A stretch of 64,000 bases of DNA from Bombus terrestris (taxonomy: Eukaryota > Arthropoda > Insecta > Hymenoptera > Apidae). The position numbers were made by a program, and so were the translations under genes. Each line of letters begins with the position of its first letter. The stretch's first letter is position 1. The stretch lies in assembly GCF_910591885.1 (NCBI RefSeq), contig NC_063272.1:8568364-8632363 (forward strand). The letters are read 5' to 3'. The notes beneath the pieces are model-generated. The model was not told the DNA's origin. It saw only the letters and a program-made list of their open reading frames with translations, and ran no database searches. Below are positions 1 to 12,400 of this stretch, piece by piece.

Positions 1-294
1 TCATCACTTAAAAATAAAATTAAAAATAGAAAAAATAATAAGGAATTTCATTTTGGTACTCAAGCAATTTTTAAAGTAATATTTGCAATGATACAAACAC
101 TTTCGATAAAGATCACGTTTAATTACAAAAAGTAAAAGGAAGAACAACTAACACTATCCATCCCACAAGGTACCCCGCGACCAAAAACCTGGCGACCCCT
201 TCAAAACTATTTTAACCCCCTGCAACCGAACAAATGAAATCTCGGTACAGCAAGTGACTGAGTTGATCCTGATATGCGTGTGTGCCTTTTGTAG

Positions 295-497
295 GTAATC
301 TTAAGAACGAGGAGAGAGTTCTGGAATGGCTAATCGAACAGAAAAGTAAGGAGATTTCTAGGATGATGATTATTATTACTGGTGTACTGTTCTTTGTGAC
401 GTTAATCTCGGTCGTGACCATACCACCGGGCTACGAGTACAGTACTCGCGCCGTGGTGATCACCCCGATCACTCTGCCACAATCACAATCCCCATAA
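295..497 (+). CDS. Alternative terminal exon 1: type-B start plus transmembrane anchor
   Basis: After a TTTTGTAG acceptor the exon reads (G)NLKNEERVLEWLIEQKSKE, the ordinary start of a type-B module. It then turns into about 20 hydrophobic residues (MMIIITGVLFFVTLISVV), a short tail and a stop. It is organised like the last exon of the locus at 15559-15746: same module start, same helix, then a membrane segment. It would end the protein as a type I membrane protein before the domains encoded downstream. The exon that donates the first G of the Gly codon lies left of the window. Confidence 0.8.
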
Positions 498-3400
498 CCG
501 CGTTTTCATAAAGAACAACTATGATAATTTACGTTTGCAGTTTCTTTCTACGTGTAATAATAACGCTTAAAGTGCTTAAAGTGTATGGTTTTTTCGATTT
601 TTTTCTTTTAAACCGATCGATATTATTTCGATCAGTGAAAATAGGAGTTATTTATTGATAAAAAATTAAAAATTATTAGTCGTTACATACGAACTAATAA
701 TTATTATATAAAGATATTTGAGGTTTAATTAAATTTAATTGATGAGTTGTTCTTTAAGCGATAAGGGCTTAAAAGATTGGAAGAGGATCGGCGGTGTATG
801 GACAATGAAACAAAAATTGATTGCTCGGTTTTGAGAAGAACAAGAACGAAAAAAGAAAGATCTCACAAAGCTCGGTGAAAAAGATTTTTTGAAAATGTCG
901 ACTCATGATATAGCTTCTAACGCGCGCGCAAGATCGCTCTGACCAACTGACCCGTTCACAATGCATTTAAAAGCCACACCCGTACAATGCGAACTTCCAC
1001 TTTTTCTCTTGCCTCCACTTTTTACTCTCTGTCTCTTTTTCTATCTTAATGATTATCTTAAGTATCTGTTTCTATGACTCGTTTATTTATTTATTTTATT
1101 CGTCACTATTCTCCATTACCACTCCCTCTATCATATAACCAGCATACAGCAATTTATACACATACGTTCCACAGCAATTTAGACATCTGTCTCGGCGAGA
1201 GCGCAACTTTTTCGATGAAAATATGGGAACAGAACGTATAGCTACTATTAATATGTAATATTCACTATTATAATATATAATATATGATATGTAATATTCA
1301 GAAGAAATGAGAATTGATCAAGCTCTCTTTTGTTTAAAAACTTACGAACACGCGATATCTAACCGTTTTGTGATGCAAGATCTTTCTTTCACCGCGTTTC
1401 CATTGAACTGTTTTGTCGTTAATCGATCAATAAATATCTAAGAAAATTTTGAAAGCTGAATAATAACATTCGCTTTACACTTTCATGGCTACGTAAATGT
1501 AAAGACACTTTCAAGAGAAAATCAATCTTTTATTTTATTTTCTTTTGATGATTGATGCGATATTAACCTCTAATTTAAAAAAAAGATCGTTAACGACGAA
1601 ACAGTGTGAGAAAAAAAGAAAAGAAAAATCGAAGGAACTTCCATGAATGCACACAATGATACACGCGAACATGCAGATTGTTGCTTTCGTTCGCACGAAG
1701 TATATTACCACTAAATGTATGTTATGTCGCGATCATCCATGTCGGAAACGATATCGATAACAAATTCGTACGTGTTCGTTGTTATAATACACACGTAAAT
1801 AACGTGATTCATTGTAAGTCGTTAAACGCATGCAATCCCTTGGACCGAGAGGCCGTATCGATCACAAACAACGTAGGTACACGCTCTCATTTCCGGCCGC
1901 GCAGAATATTATCGATGGCCCTGTTAATACGCAGGTGATGATGATGATAATGATGATGATGATGATGATAATGATGACGATAATGATGATGATAATGATG
2001 ATGATAATGATGATGATAATGATGATGACGATGATGATGACGATGACGACGATGATGATGATGATGACGACGATGATGATGATGATGAAGACGAAGACGA
2101 AGACGACGACGACGACGATGACGATAACGACGATGATGAAGATGATGATAACGAAGATGAAGAGAAAAATAAGAAATTAAACAAAGCTCTGAAGAATATC
2201 TTGGACAAAGGTAAAGGTAGGACGACAACCAAGGAGGCCGAAGAGGATTTCACGTGAGAGATCAAAGTGTGACGGGCTTTGCGCTGCGCGATATAAAGAA
2301 TCACAAAATAAAAAAACAAATAATGTACCATATACAATGATATCCCTGCAGAAAACAGAACGTAGAGATACATGTATATATTTACAATCTAGAGCGATTC
2401 GGGCTAGCCGTAACAAATAATCTAAAATGAAAGATTTAATTAATTGAAAACGTGGCCGTCTGCTCGCCGTTCGCGGTCGAGCCAGTGGCCGTAGGGCGTA
2501 CCTGCATGGAAATTAAAATTCTTCTATTTCTTTATATATTTTTTTTAATTCTTTCATTCCCTTAACTATATCAGCCTGAATTCCTTCTCCCTCTTATTTT
2601 CTGCTTTCCACCGTCTAGAAGTCTTGAATTTCCCTCATTTGCATGCCACCCTTGTGACATTCCTTTTGTCAATGGAGCTACGTGACCAAACACAATGGCC
2701 ATTTTGAAAATTCTTATCGTACGACTACTGTAACTCGCTGTTTCGTTCGTATATTCATTTGTAATTAGTAGATAGATTACATGCACTTATCGATACGGCT
2801 TTCTTCGTTGGTATCAAACTTATATTTTATTTATCTATGTTTCATTTTCTTCTTTTTTTTTTATAGAGGTAAGTAAAGTTGTTGTCGTTGATTGTTAGAA
2901 TGATGGTACCGTAGCTCCAGAAGACCTCGATCGCACTTTTACAACCCAACAAATGAAATAACAACAAATTTCTCCAAAGCGAGCCGATGGTTCCTGTTGT
3001 AGTTGACAGCTGTCGTCTGCAGCGAGCACCGAGTCGAAGAGATTCGGACTGGCCTCCGCTTGAAAGAGCGGGGAAATAAAAAAAATAACGCGGAAGGGGT
3101 TCATTCGGAATATCTCACGACCGATAAATATCGGCGGTGAAGCATGCCAATAATTCCATTGCTCGCGGGATTTCAATAACTTCAAAAGCAGAAAACTCCG
3201 ATTCACACGTGTAAATACTTAGGAATCGGATAAAAACATACATAGACTAGTTGGAAACGACATAGAAACTTTATATGAGTAATTTAAAATTTATTTAAAA
3301 AAAGTATTTGGCGATACGATTCAATAAACTCAATATGATTAACATTCGAATAATTTGAAAATCATACGAGAAACATGTCAAAGTATGTAAAAGTCATCTT

Positions 3401-6400
3401 TTCTTCCCATTTAGGATTTTATTCTTTTTTATAATTCGATAAAGATTTAAGTGGAGGCTGGTTCACGCTAAAATGGCTGCCATAAAAGAGTCGTCGACTC
3501 GCCGCGAGATATTTTCGTCTGTGAGAAATATGCACGTTTGGCTTTTGCTGCGCAATTGGGGTTGGAGTGACACGTTCTCTTTGCACTAGTCACTAATCTC
3601 TTTGTTTCTCTCTCTTTATTTTCTCTTCACATCTTCTTCTTTTTTTCTTTAATTTTTCAACCCACCCCATCCGTATTAACTCGTGAAGAGACGAATCAAT
3701 CAGCCGTAGGCTAGCCAATTTTCTTACCAACTTTTGCTCTCTTTTTTTGCCACACATCTTTGTCTGGAATCAATCTCTCTGTATCTGACTCGTTGTATAT
3801 TTGCTTACTGCAGGCGACGGCTGTTTCTACATCGGCATGGGAGGTAAAAGCGCGAAACCCAAGATTCCCTCCTATCAGCCCTACCAGTGCTGTCCTGCCA
3901 AGGTCGCCCACGGCACAAAAGTCGCCAAAGTCACAAAAGTCAGCCCGGTGACCAAGGACAAGGGCAAAGTGCATAAGAGGTCCGAAAAGCTGGGGCTGCC
4001 CGGCCTGAAGCCGATTAACAAGCTCACCGCAAAGGACAGCAGAAAAACTGCCACGGTGTCATCGGGGGTTAGCAAATCGAGCGACCACAAGGCTAAGAAG
4101 GGATTCTTCGGAAGCGGTAAATATCTCAACTGGCTGTGGTAATCGCGGAGTTAAATCATTGCCTATACACATCCAGAATCTGATTCAAAGTGACTCAAAT
4201 TGAATCAACGTTCTTCACGGAAGATTAAATTTTGATTTAATAAAGATGATAATCCATGAGGAATTATTTTGAGAAAGAAAAGGAACACAGGGTGTTCCAC
4301 GTAATTGGGCATAGCTAGTTTTCCAAGTAAGGTAGAAGATAAAGGTACATTTCATGATACAAGATGAAGTATGTCCAATCTGAATGTAGAACCGTTTCAA
4401 GAACTTCAAAGTTACCCCTATTTTTTTTTTTTAATTGAACTGCATGTTATTTTATATACCACGCGAATTTTTGTTCACTGTAAAAAATATTAAGTCACTT
4501 ACTATTTTATATTTTCACTTTGTTAATAAAACAACTAAGGTTAATAATGAAGCAAATGAAGCTACGCAGAAAAATTTTACAAAAAATTGTATCTTATTAG
4601 ACAAAAAATTACGAAATCGTAGAAGACAAGTTTATAATCCGCAACTGGTCAGTTTACTAACGTTATCAGCTAGTAAATTATTGTACCTACAAGTAGACGG
4701 TTCTGGTCATGCATCACCCTAAATTATTTAATTTTACCCCATGAACATTTTTCTACTTTCTATTCCTCAAAACTGCAAGATTGATCCAGTTGCATGGAAC
4801 ATCCTGTGTACGTAATTCGTATCATGAGTAAACTACGAAGCTAAAGGAAGTCAGTGTCCACATGGAGAGTGGGCAATGATTTAATTGGCAACGTAGGAAA
4901 CACATAGTAGAGGGTATTAGATGATAGAAAAACGAAGTGACAGCCGATCTGTATGAAGACGGGGGCTGGAAAGAAACGTTGAGTGAGAAAAGGGCCGGCT
5001 GACGAAACGTCTTCGTATCTGGAATACAGGTGTGTCGCGCGGTCCATGAAGAGAATCACGAGCCGCAAGTTCTGGACAAGCAAGACGATCCAAGAAACGT
5101 GCCTAGGAAAGCCGGTGGGCTGGCTCCTCGGATTCCTCGAATCGTCGGGATAACAGTTTCGCGAGAGTCTCTAGCCTTCTAACACAAGTTCGATCGAACA
5201 TCTTGTAAACGTTCTAGAGCGTCCGCGCACCGGATATAATATACGTAACTATTAAAACGATTCAACCGCGACGGAGCTATAATTTACAATCAATTTTTAG
5301 AGGATGATTCTAGAAGGATTTTCTAAAAGTTCATTCTATAACGTGTTCAATTTACAAATGGATCGTTGAGAAATATTTTTTGATTAAATTTGTTTGAGAT
5401 GTTAGATACGTTTGAATTTTACCGAAGTGATTCGAGAATTACAATTATAGCTCCGTCTAAATATCTGCCAGATCCTTTCCTGCTTCCTACTACATTGTGT
5501 GTGTCTGTCCAAGAACCTTGTAATCGTTGATTGAATCCGTAATAATAGGAATAAATAAGGGTTGTTTACACGTCGCGTCTCGCCGAACTGTATATATACA
5601 TATTCGGCTTTGAAGAAACAAAAATGAAAAGGAAAAGAAAAAGTAAATGTACCGCGGTAATGAAGAATGTAACTAAACTAGGTAATCTATAAACGAAATT
5701 GTACGGGAAAAATATGCCGCGATGAGAAAGGATCGTGAGGATACAGTTTTTCTACGTCTCACTGAGAGTTGGGTCGGGGGTTGTGGCCTGTTGCAGTTGT
5801 GGCCGGACTTCCGTACATCATGAAAGTCTAAAGAACGAGCAGAAGGAGGTGGAGATGAAGGACGAAATTGGATCAGAGAGTAAGAGACAGTAACCGATGA
5901 ATCGAAGGGAAAAGGAAGATAAAAAGGGAGAAGAAGGGAAGAAGAGAAACTAGAAGAGAAGAAGAGACGAAGATACGGTTGAAGAAATATAGATTGTAAA
6001 AAAGAAACGAATGTTTCGTTCGTTGAACAAACTTGTTCCTGAAACATGTTTATCGTCATTTTGATTCGTCATCGATATATCGAAGTATCATCATCATCGA
6101 CGTAACCATCTGTCTCCCTTATGCTCATCGTCACGAACAAACTATTTTAAAATCTCGTCGCGTACCTATAAACCGGCATCGATCATCGAAAAAATCATGC
6201 GCCTTTACCCTCATTTAACATATCTGTAACCCCCGAGACACCCTCCTATATTTTTCACAAAAAGATATACCCAAGTACTCACGTGTAAACTTTTCGTAAC
6301 TAAACTTTTCGTAAAAAAGAAAGTAAAAAGAACTGCGAATACAAATCAGCGAACTCGAACAACATCATCGTCACGCTCAATTCTTGATAATAAGCGTTCT

Positions 6401-9400
6401 TAAATCATATAAAAAAACTTAACAACAAAGCGCACACGCTTCTCGAGAAACATAAGACTTGTTCAGTCTACGAGGCGATTTTTAGTAGTCGATTTTTAAA
6501 AAGAAAGAAGGAAGGATTTATGTGTATATATAATATACATATATAAATAAGAAATCTACATGCATTTCTCGCGCGAACAGAGAAAATCTCGATGCCCGCG
6601 TGCGCGTGAATCAAAGAATGCGTTCTAATCAAATAATGGCCGAAATCGGCCATACACTTCGATCGTCCTGCCATAAATTAGTCTTGCGTATCATTGTTCT
6701 ATTGTTATATCGTCGCGACGACACGATACCGCCGTCCCATTGCATTTTTGATCGGTAACGCTCGCGGAAGAACGGGGTAGGACTTCTTTTTTCTTGGTCG
6801 CGAAACGATCGATCGAACGAACGATCGTCGACGATCGAATGGAAGATGTGGCTGTTCGCTCTTGCCGAACGTTTCGTAGTGTTCTACCTAGATCTCGCGG
6901 TATAGGTTGTAGCGACGAACACTTTCTCGTTTCGTTTATTATCTTCTCTCATTGGTTTTAATCCTGGAATCTAAAGCGATTATTGATTAATATTGTCGCT
7001 AATACAATTATCGTTCAGTTTTCATTTAATCCTTTCATGATTCACGTTGATGGATAAAGATTCATCGCATAATCTCTTTTGAAGGCGTCGTGGTTCGATT
7101 CCAGGATTAAAATAAATTATTCTTAACTATATAATTCCTTAATCAATCAGCAGATCTCTTAAGAGTATGTTTATGTCAAGTGCAACGCGAGCGATATAGG
7201 TTTGTAGCAACTTGATGATCATGACAATCGTATATTGATCTGGAATAAACGACTGCTTGATCCACCATTCGATTTTTTTTAGTCTCATTTCAGACTCGAG
7301 ATTAAGCTTACTTCTTATCTCGTTTCAGATTCTCCGCCTACGCGAACCTACGCAATTAGAGTCTGCCAATCGAATTTACGTAATATTCGTGATATTTCTT
7401 TTTCTTTTTGGGGTCGCATCCCCTATTTTCCTTTCATTCTCGTTCCTTTTCTTTCTTATAATTTACACTCGCACATACACGCGCGATACAATATCTCGAG
7501 TTTGTACATACGTATCATAAATTTTATTATCATATCATAAAACATATGGAAATCATGCGGGAAAAACATGATAAGTTTATTTCTGGAGATTTTTTATTGA
7601 CTGATAACATATTGAATTTTACGATCGTTCTTCGATAAAAGAAGGTTTAAGGGTTTAACTTGTCACGTTTTTCACCTGTGGCTTTCATATACCTAATAGT
7701 ACATCGATACACGATGCTGTTCTTATCCTTAGTGCTACCATGATCGTGGCTGCGACATAAACATACCTTCTTTGAAATATTCCTCAACAGTAAAACGTCG
7801 AGGAACACGTGCGTTTCTTGTTACGCCAGCTATCACTAATCGCTTTAATCGCTTACTGGGCCGCACGAGCCAGCACTAAACAATATCAAAATCACAAAAA
7901 AAGGATATAAAATAAAATAAACGATAGTAGAAGAAAAATCGAAAAAAAGGAGTAAAAAAGAAACACATCGAGTATTCTTGTTCTTTTTCTCCCCTTTCGA
8001 ACGGTTCACCGATGGTCCCGAACGAAAGTTAGGAAAAGGAAAAATCGAAAAAAAAACATGCTCACCTTATTTATTTATTTATTTATTTATACGAATGTCT
8101 TATTTGTTGAGTTCTGTATTCATTGTGGTTCTCGCCGAACGTCAAATCGAAAATGCCGATAATAATCTGTACAAAAGCTACGTTGATACAGAAGTAACAT
8201 CGCGTGGACACTGTACTTTTATCGCGGTCACCGATCCTCAAGCGCGATAATTAATCAGTAAATGATAATTTACAAAGTGAATTTATGACCCGAAAATTAA
8301 GAACATAGATAAAAGTATGAGGAATAGAAACGAATAAAAAAATATATATAGGATATATAAATAAAAATTTGACAGAGATCAAATATATTAATCCATTTCA
8401 CACGAGAAATTTAGTCAACAGAGAGGAATTATTTGATTATTTTAATTATCGCGCTGCGTCTGTGATCGTGATTATCAAGGCATGGAATTATTTTACTGCT
8501 CGTAAAACGTTTTTGCGCACTTTCTGCCGTACGGCATCCTCGTTAATCGCATAAGAGCAACATGTACAATAATAAAACTCGATAATAAATATGTTTCCTA
8601 GTACCAATTAGTATCCTTTTGTATTTGCTTTGCCCGTTACTACTGCTAATGATAGACGTAGAATTCCTCCCTTACCTGTAATTTCTCCAGAGATAGATTA
8701 TTAAAAATCGAAAATCGTGTCTCGTGAACGTCCAACGAATAAATGAAACTACACTGTTTCATATGTGACACTTGTATAATAGTTTCTCACGTTGTCCCGT
8801 TTGTTTCTATTTAGAAGCTTGTCAGAATATATATGTATATGATGAACTAAAAGCTTGCACTCGACGAACACAATTCACGATACTCAAGCCACACGGTCAT
8901 CAAATACTCATCGAAGATTTTCAACGTCATCCTTCACAAAAATAAGTGCCAGATAAAAATGTACTAAACACTTAAAATGTGTTTATCAAAATTGAAAAAT
9001 TATCGTCAATAATGAAGGAAAGAATCATAGAGTCTTTATCATATCTGAATCGTAAAGCGAGCGATCTGAGATTTATCAGTAAACATTCTCTTTTAATTCC
9101 GACATCGATCGATGAACTATGTAACGACTTGTACACGAAGGGTAAGTTTCCTTGAACATCTAGAAATCTCCAGAATTTATTTAAAAACGAAGAGAATAGC
9201 CATTCCAGGTCTTGAATAAAATGAAATCTATAAAAATCTGAGAGTTGGTAGTTTCTTTGACTAATTTTTTAATTAATTACGTTTGATAATAATGAATAAA
9301 AGTTCGATAAAAGACGATAGTACATTCGAGCAACCTTATGATAACTTAGGTAATCTGCTAGACGAGAACGAAGTGCTTGATTGGATGGTGAAGCAGAAGA

Positions 9401-12400
9401 CAGACGAGAGCATCGAAGAGATCGATCGTGACACCCTGAGCAAATATATCGAAACGAAAGAATTCTTGGCTGTCGTTTTCTGTAAGATATTTTTTCTATC
9501 AAAAAGATTGCGAAAATGTGCAAAGTCGTAGATTGTTCGCAGGAAGTTACATAATTCGTAAGGCGAATTGTTCGTTTCGAATTTAATCGTTGTATGGGGT
9601 AAGTAAGAATTGTCGTATAGTCGGTAAAATTAAATGGCCAATCGAACGATCTAAAATTGGTCCAACACCGTAAAGCACAAGAAAAATTTTTTTATATTCG
9701 TTTCTTAATTACACATCCCTCAAATTCTATTAAAATCATAACTTGACACGTTTCGAAAGTTAAACCCATCTTTTGAATGATCGAATAACAACTGCGCATC
9801 GTCTCTTCTCTTATCGACCACATAACATTTCAAATTTAAAGATCTTATGAGTACATTATGCGTGTTTATGCATCTAGATATAGGTAATTCAAATGTGCAA
9901 AAATATATAGAAATCGCGCGACATAAAAATATACAAAATATTCACAGTAAAGTAAATACACGTCATAGTATTTAAAGAATGAGACAAATCTTTACTGAAA
10001 TTTCATTTCCTCATTTCTGTTCATAAAAATACGAATTTGAATAAACATGCATTTAGCGTACAATTTAAAAGTAAATATGAAAATTTACAAAATGCATGTA
10101 GTGATATTTAGCGTTTAAAACGAACTTCTATTTAAATTCCACTTCTTTAATTATATTCGCAAAGATAAATTTGCATAAACATGTCCAGTTTGCTCGTAAA
10201 TTTCTCCCATAAGAATGTTAAGGGGTTGATATTACGTCGTCTCGAAACGAAAAAAGAAACATCTCGCTCCCGTAGACAAGGAGGAAGATCCAGAGAGTCC
10301 TAGGGTGCTCAGGCACGTCGAGTTGATCGACGACGAAGCTGCTGAGTACGGTATAAAGATCGTAAGGATGAAGGATCGATTGATGGCGAAGAAATATGGC
10401 TACCGGAATCCACCCGGTATCACGTACTTCCGCAAGGGCAAGAACATTAATTACGACGGGGACATCGACGACGAGGAGGAAATTCTCGATTGGCTAACCA
10501 ATCCGGAGAACATGGAGCTCACCGATCATATCGAAAGAATCAATAAGAAGATGTTTCACAAGATACGACAGACCACTGATTATTTGGCTGTGTTTTTCTG
10601 TGAGTATCGAATTTAAGGAGAAAGTTCGATGAATATCTTTTAAATCATATATGATAATAATAAAATGTTAGAACAAGAATTATAAATCGGATCGAATGTA
10701 TGTAAAATTGGGATTACAGTGTTTATTCGGTTAAGATGAAGACGAGAATATTTTAATCGATACTTCGATGATATTTAAATTTGATATCGTAAAAGAAATT
10801 TCAACCTATTTGGAAAGTTCCTATTTTATTTCTTTTTATTTCAATCCTCGTGTGAGCAACCAAAATGTTATCCAATAAATTGAGAAGCACGTTCGAAGCT
10901 TTAATATTTGAAACGTTTATATAAATTTCGGCATAAAGATATCCAAAGAAAAGGGGATGCAGAACGATTTTGTGATATTTTTACTGGAAAATAGAAAATT
11001 GTTAGAAGGTTGCCCACATTACGGGTTAGTACAGTGTGAGAATGGAGAAATTAAAAATCCGGCAAAATAGGTACGATTATTATTAAAAAAAACGAGACTT
11101 GCGAGCATATCGAACGCGATGGCGCGCGTATGTTTAGACAGCAACGACTGCAAACAGTGTGGCAGGGTATTGGTGGAAATCGAACACATCGATGACGAAG
11201 CAGACAACGCAGGAATAAAGTTCGTGAAGATCGACGACAAGCAACTGGCCAAGCAATATGGCGTCTTCGCATTACCCGCTATATTGTTCTTTAAAATGTC
11301 CTCGAAGGAACCAGTCATTTATGCAGGTATATTATAAATTAAATTAGTTCGCCAATAAAATGAATCCGAAGTCTATAATTAATTAAATTTTATCTTCGGC
11401 CAAAGGCGATCTGTACGACGAAAATCAGATACTGCAATGGTTATTAACACAGAAAGATCCATCCGGAGAGGTAATCGAGGATTTGGAGGGTGAAGAACTT
11501 CTGCATTTGATAAGAGAATCGGAATCGTTAGCAGTGTACTTCTGTAAGTCTGACAGTCCTTCAGCTACGGCCAACTGCCAAGCAGGAATGTATCTCTAGC
11601 CTGTTGCGTGGCTCTACTATATTTCTAATATTTTTATACTTTTATACTCTACCCCGCTCTTCTTCTATATTTGATTGTAAATATTGTAAATATTATCATT
11701 CAAATATTCAGATATTCGTATCCACATTTTGCTTCATCGATAATAATCGATAAAGTCGAGGATCATCTCAGTAGAATTCTTTAGTCTCTACAACTTGACC
11801 ATTAACACTAGAACTACCAAACATGATTGATCCAATGATAATGAGTTCTAGATGTTCTATTTTCACAATTATTAAAAATATGCAAGTGCTCTTAACAGGA
11901 TTGATGTTGATTTTTCTGTTTTTCTTCTTTGTTTTTCTTTTTAATGGACAGTAGTTTTAAAATTCAACACAATTAATGTCAATTTAATGGTAATGTTAAT
12001 TAATTGTCAATTAACCTCATGCTGTCGAGATTGTGTTCTTATTTAATTCTACAGCTAAACATGTATTTTTTGCATCCTATTCATAACTCAAAAAAATTCG
12101 TTTGACGTATTATTAAAATATTATTTGTCTTAACATATATATATATATATATATATATATACACCTTTGGCTGGACCCAACAGGTTCTCCCCATCGTCAG
12201 CTACTTTATATTAAAATATTCCTTTTTAGCCACAATGTGATATTAAAATCAAAAAATCAACATAAACGCACTTATCGTGTTTTTCCTGTGATCTGTGATT
12301 ATCTATGTGTGTTATATTTATTATAAAATATCGAAGGTAGTTCTAGTGTTAATACCACAACAAGTATACTACTACACATCGAGCGGATTTCCTGTTATCC

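Noticed and set aside
1830..2180. Met-rich plus-strand open frame through the repeat
   Set aside because: A frame-shifted reading of the same repeat (ATG codons); not in the phase used by the other modules.
1924..2373. 149-codon Ser-rich open frame on the minus strand
   Set aside because: It is the antisense reading of the GAT repeat; the plus-strand acidic frame has splice context and a sensible tail.
5673..6059. 128-codon minus-strand open frame
   Set aside because: It is produced by a purine-rich tract and has no motif or splice context.
7088..7106. GGTTCGATTCC in the thioredoxin intron
   Set aside because: Isolated B-box-like word without tRNA folding.
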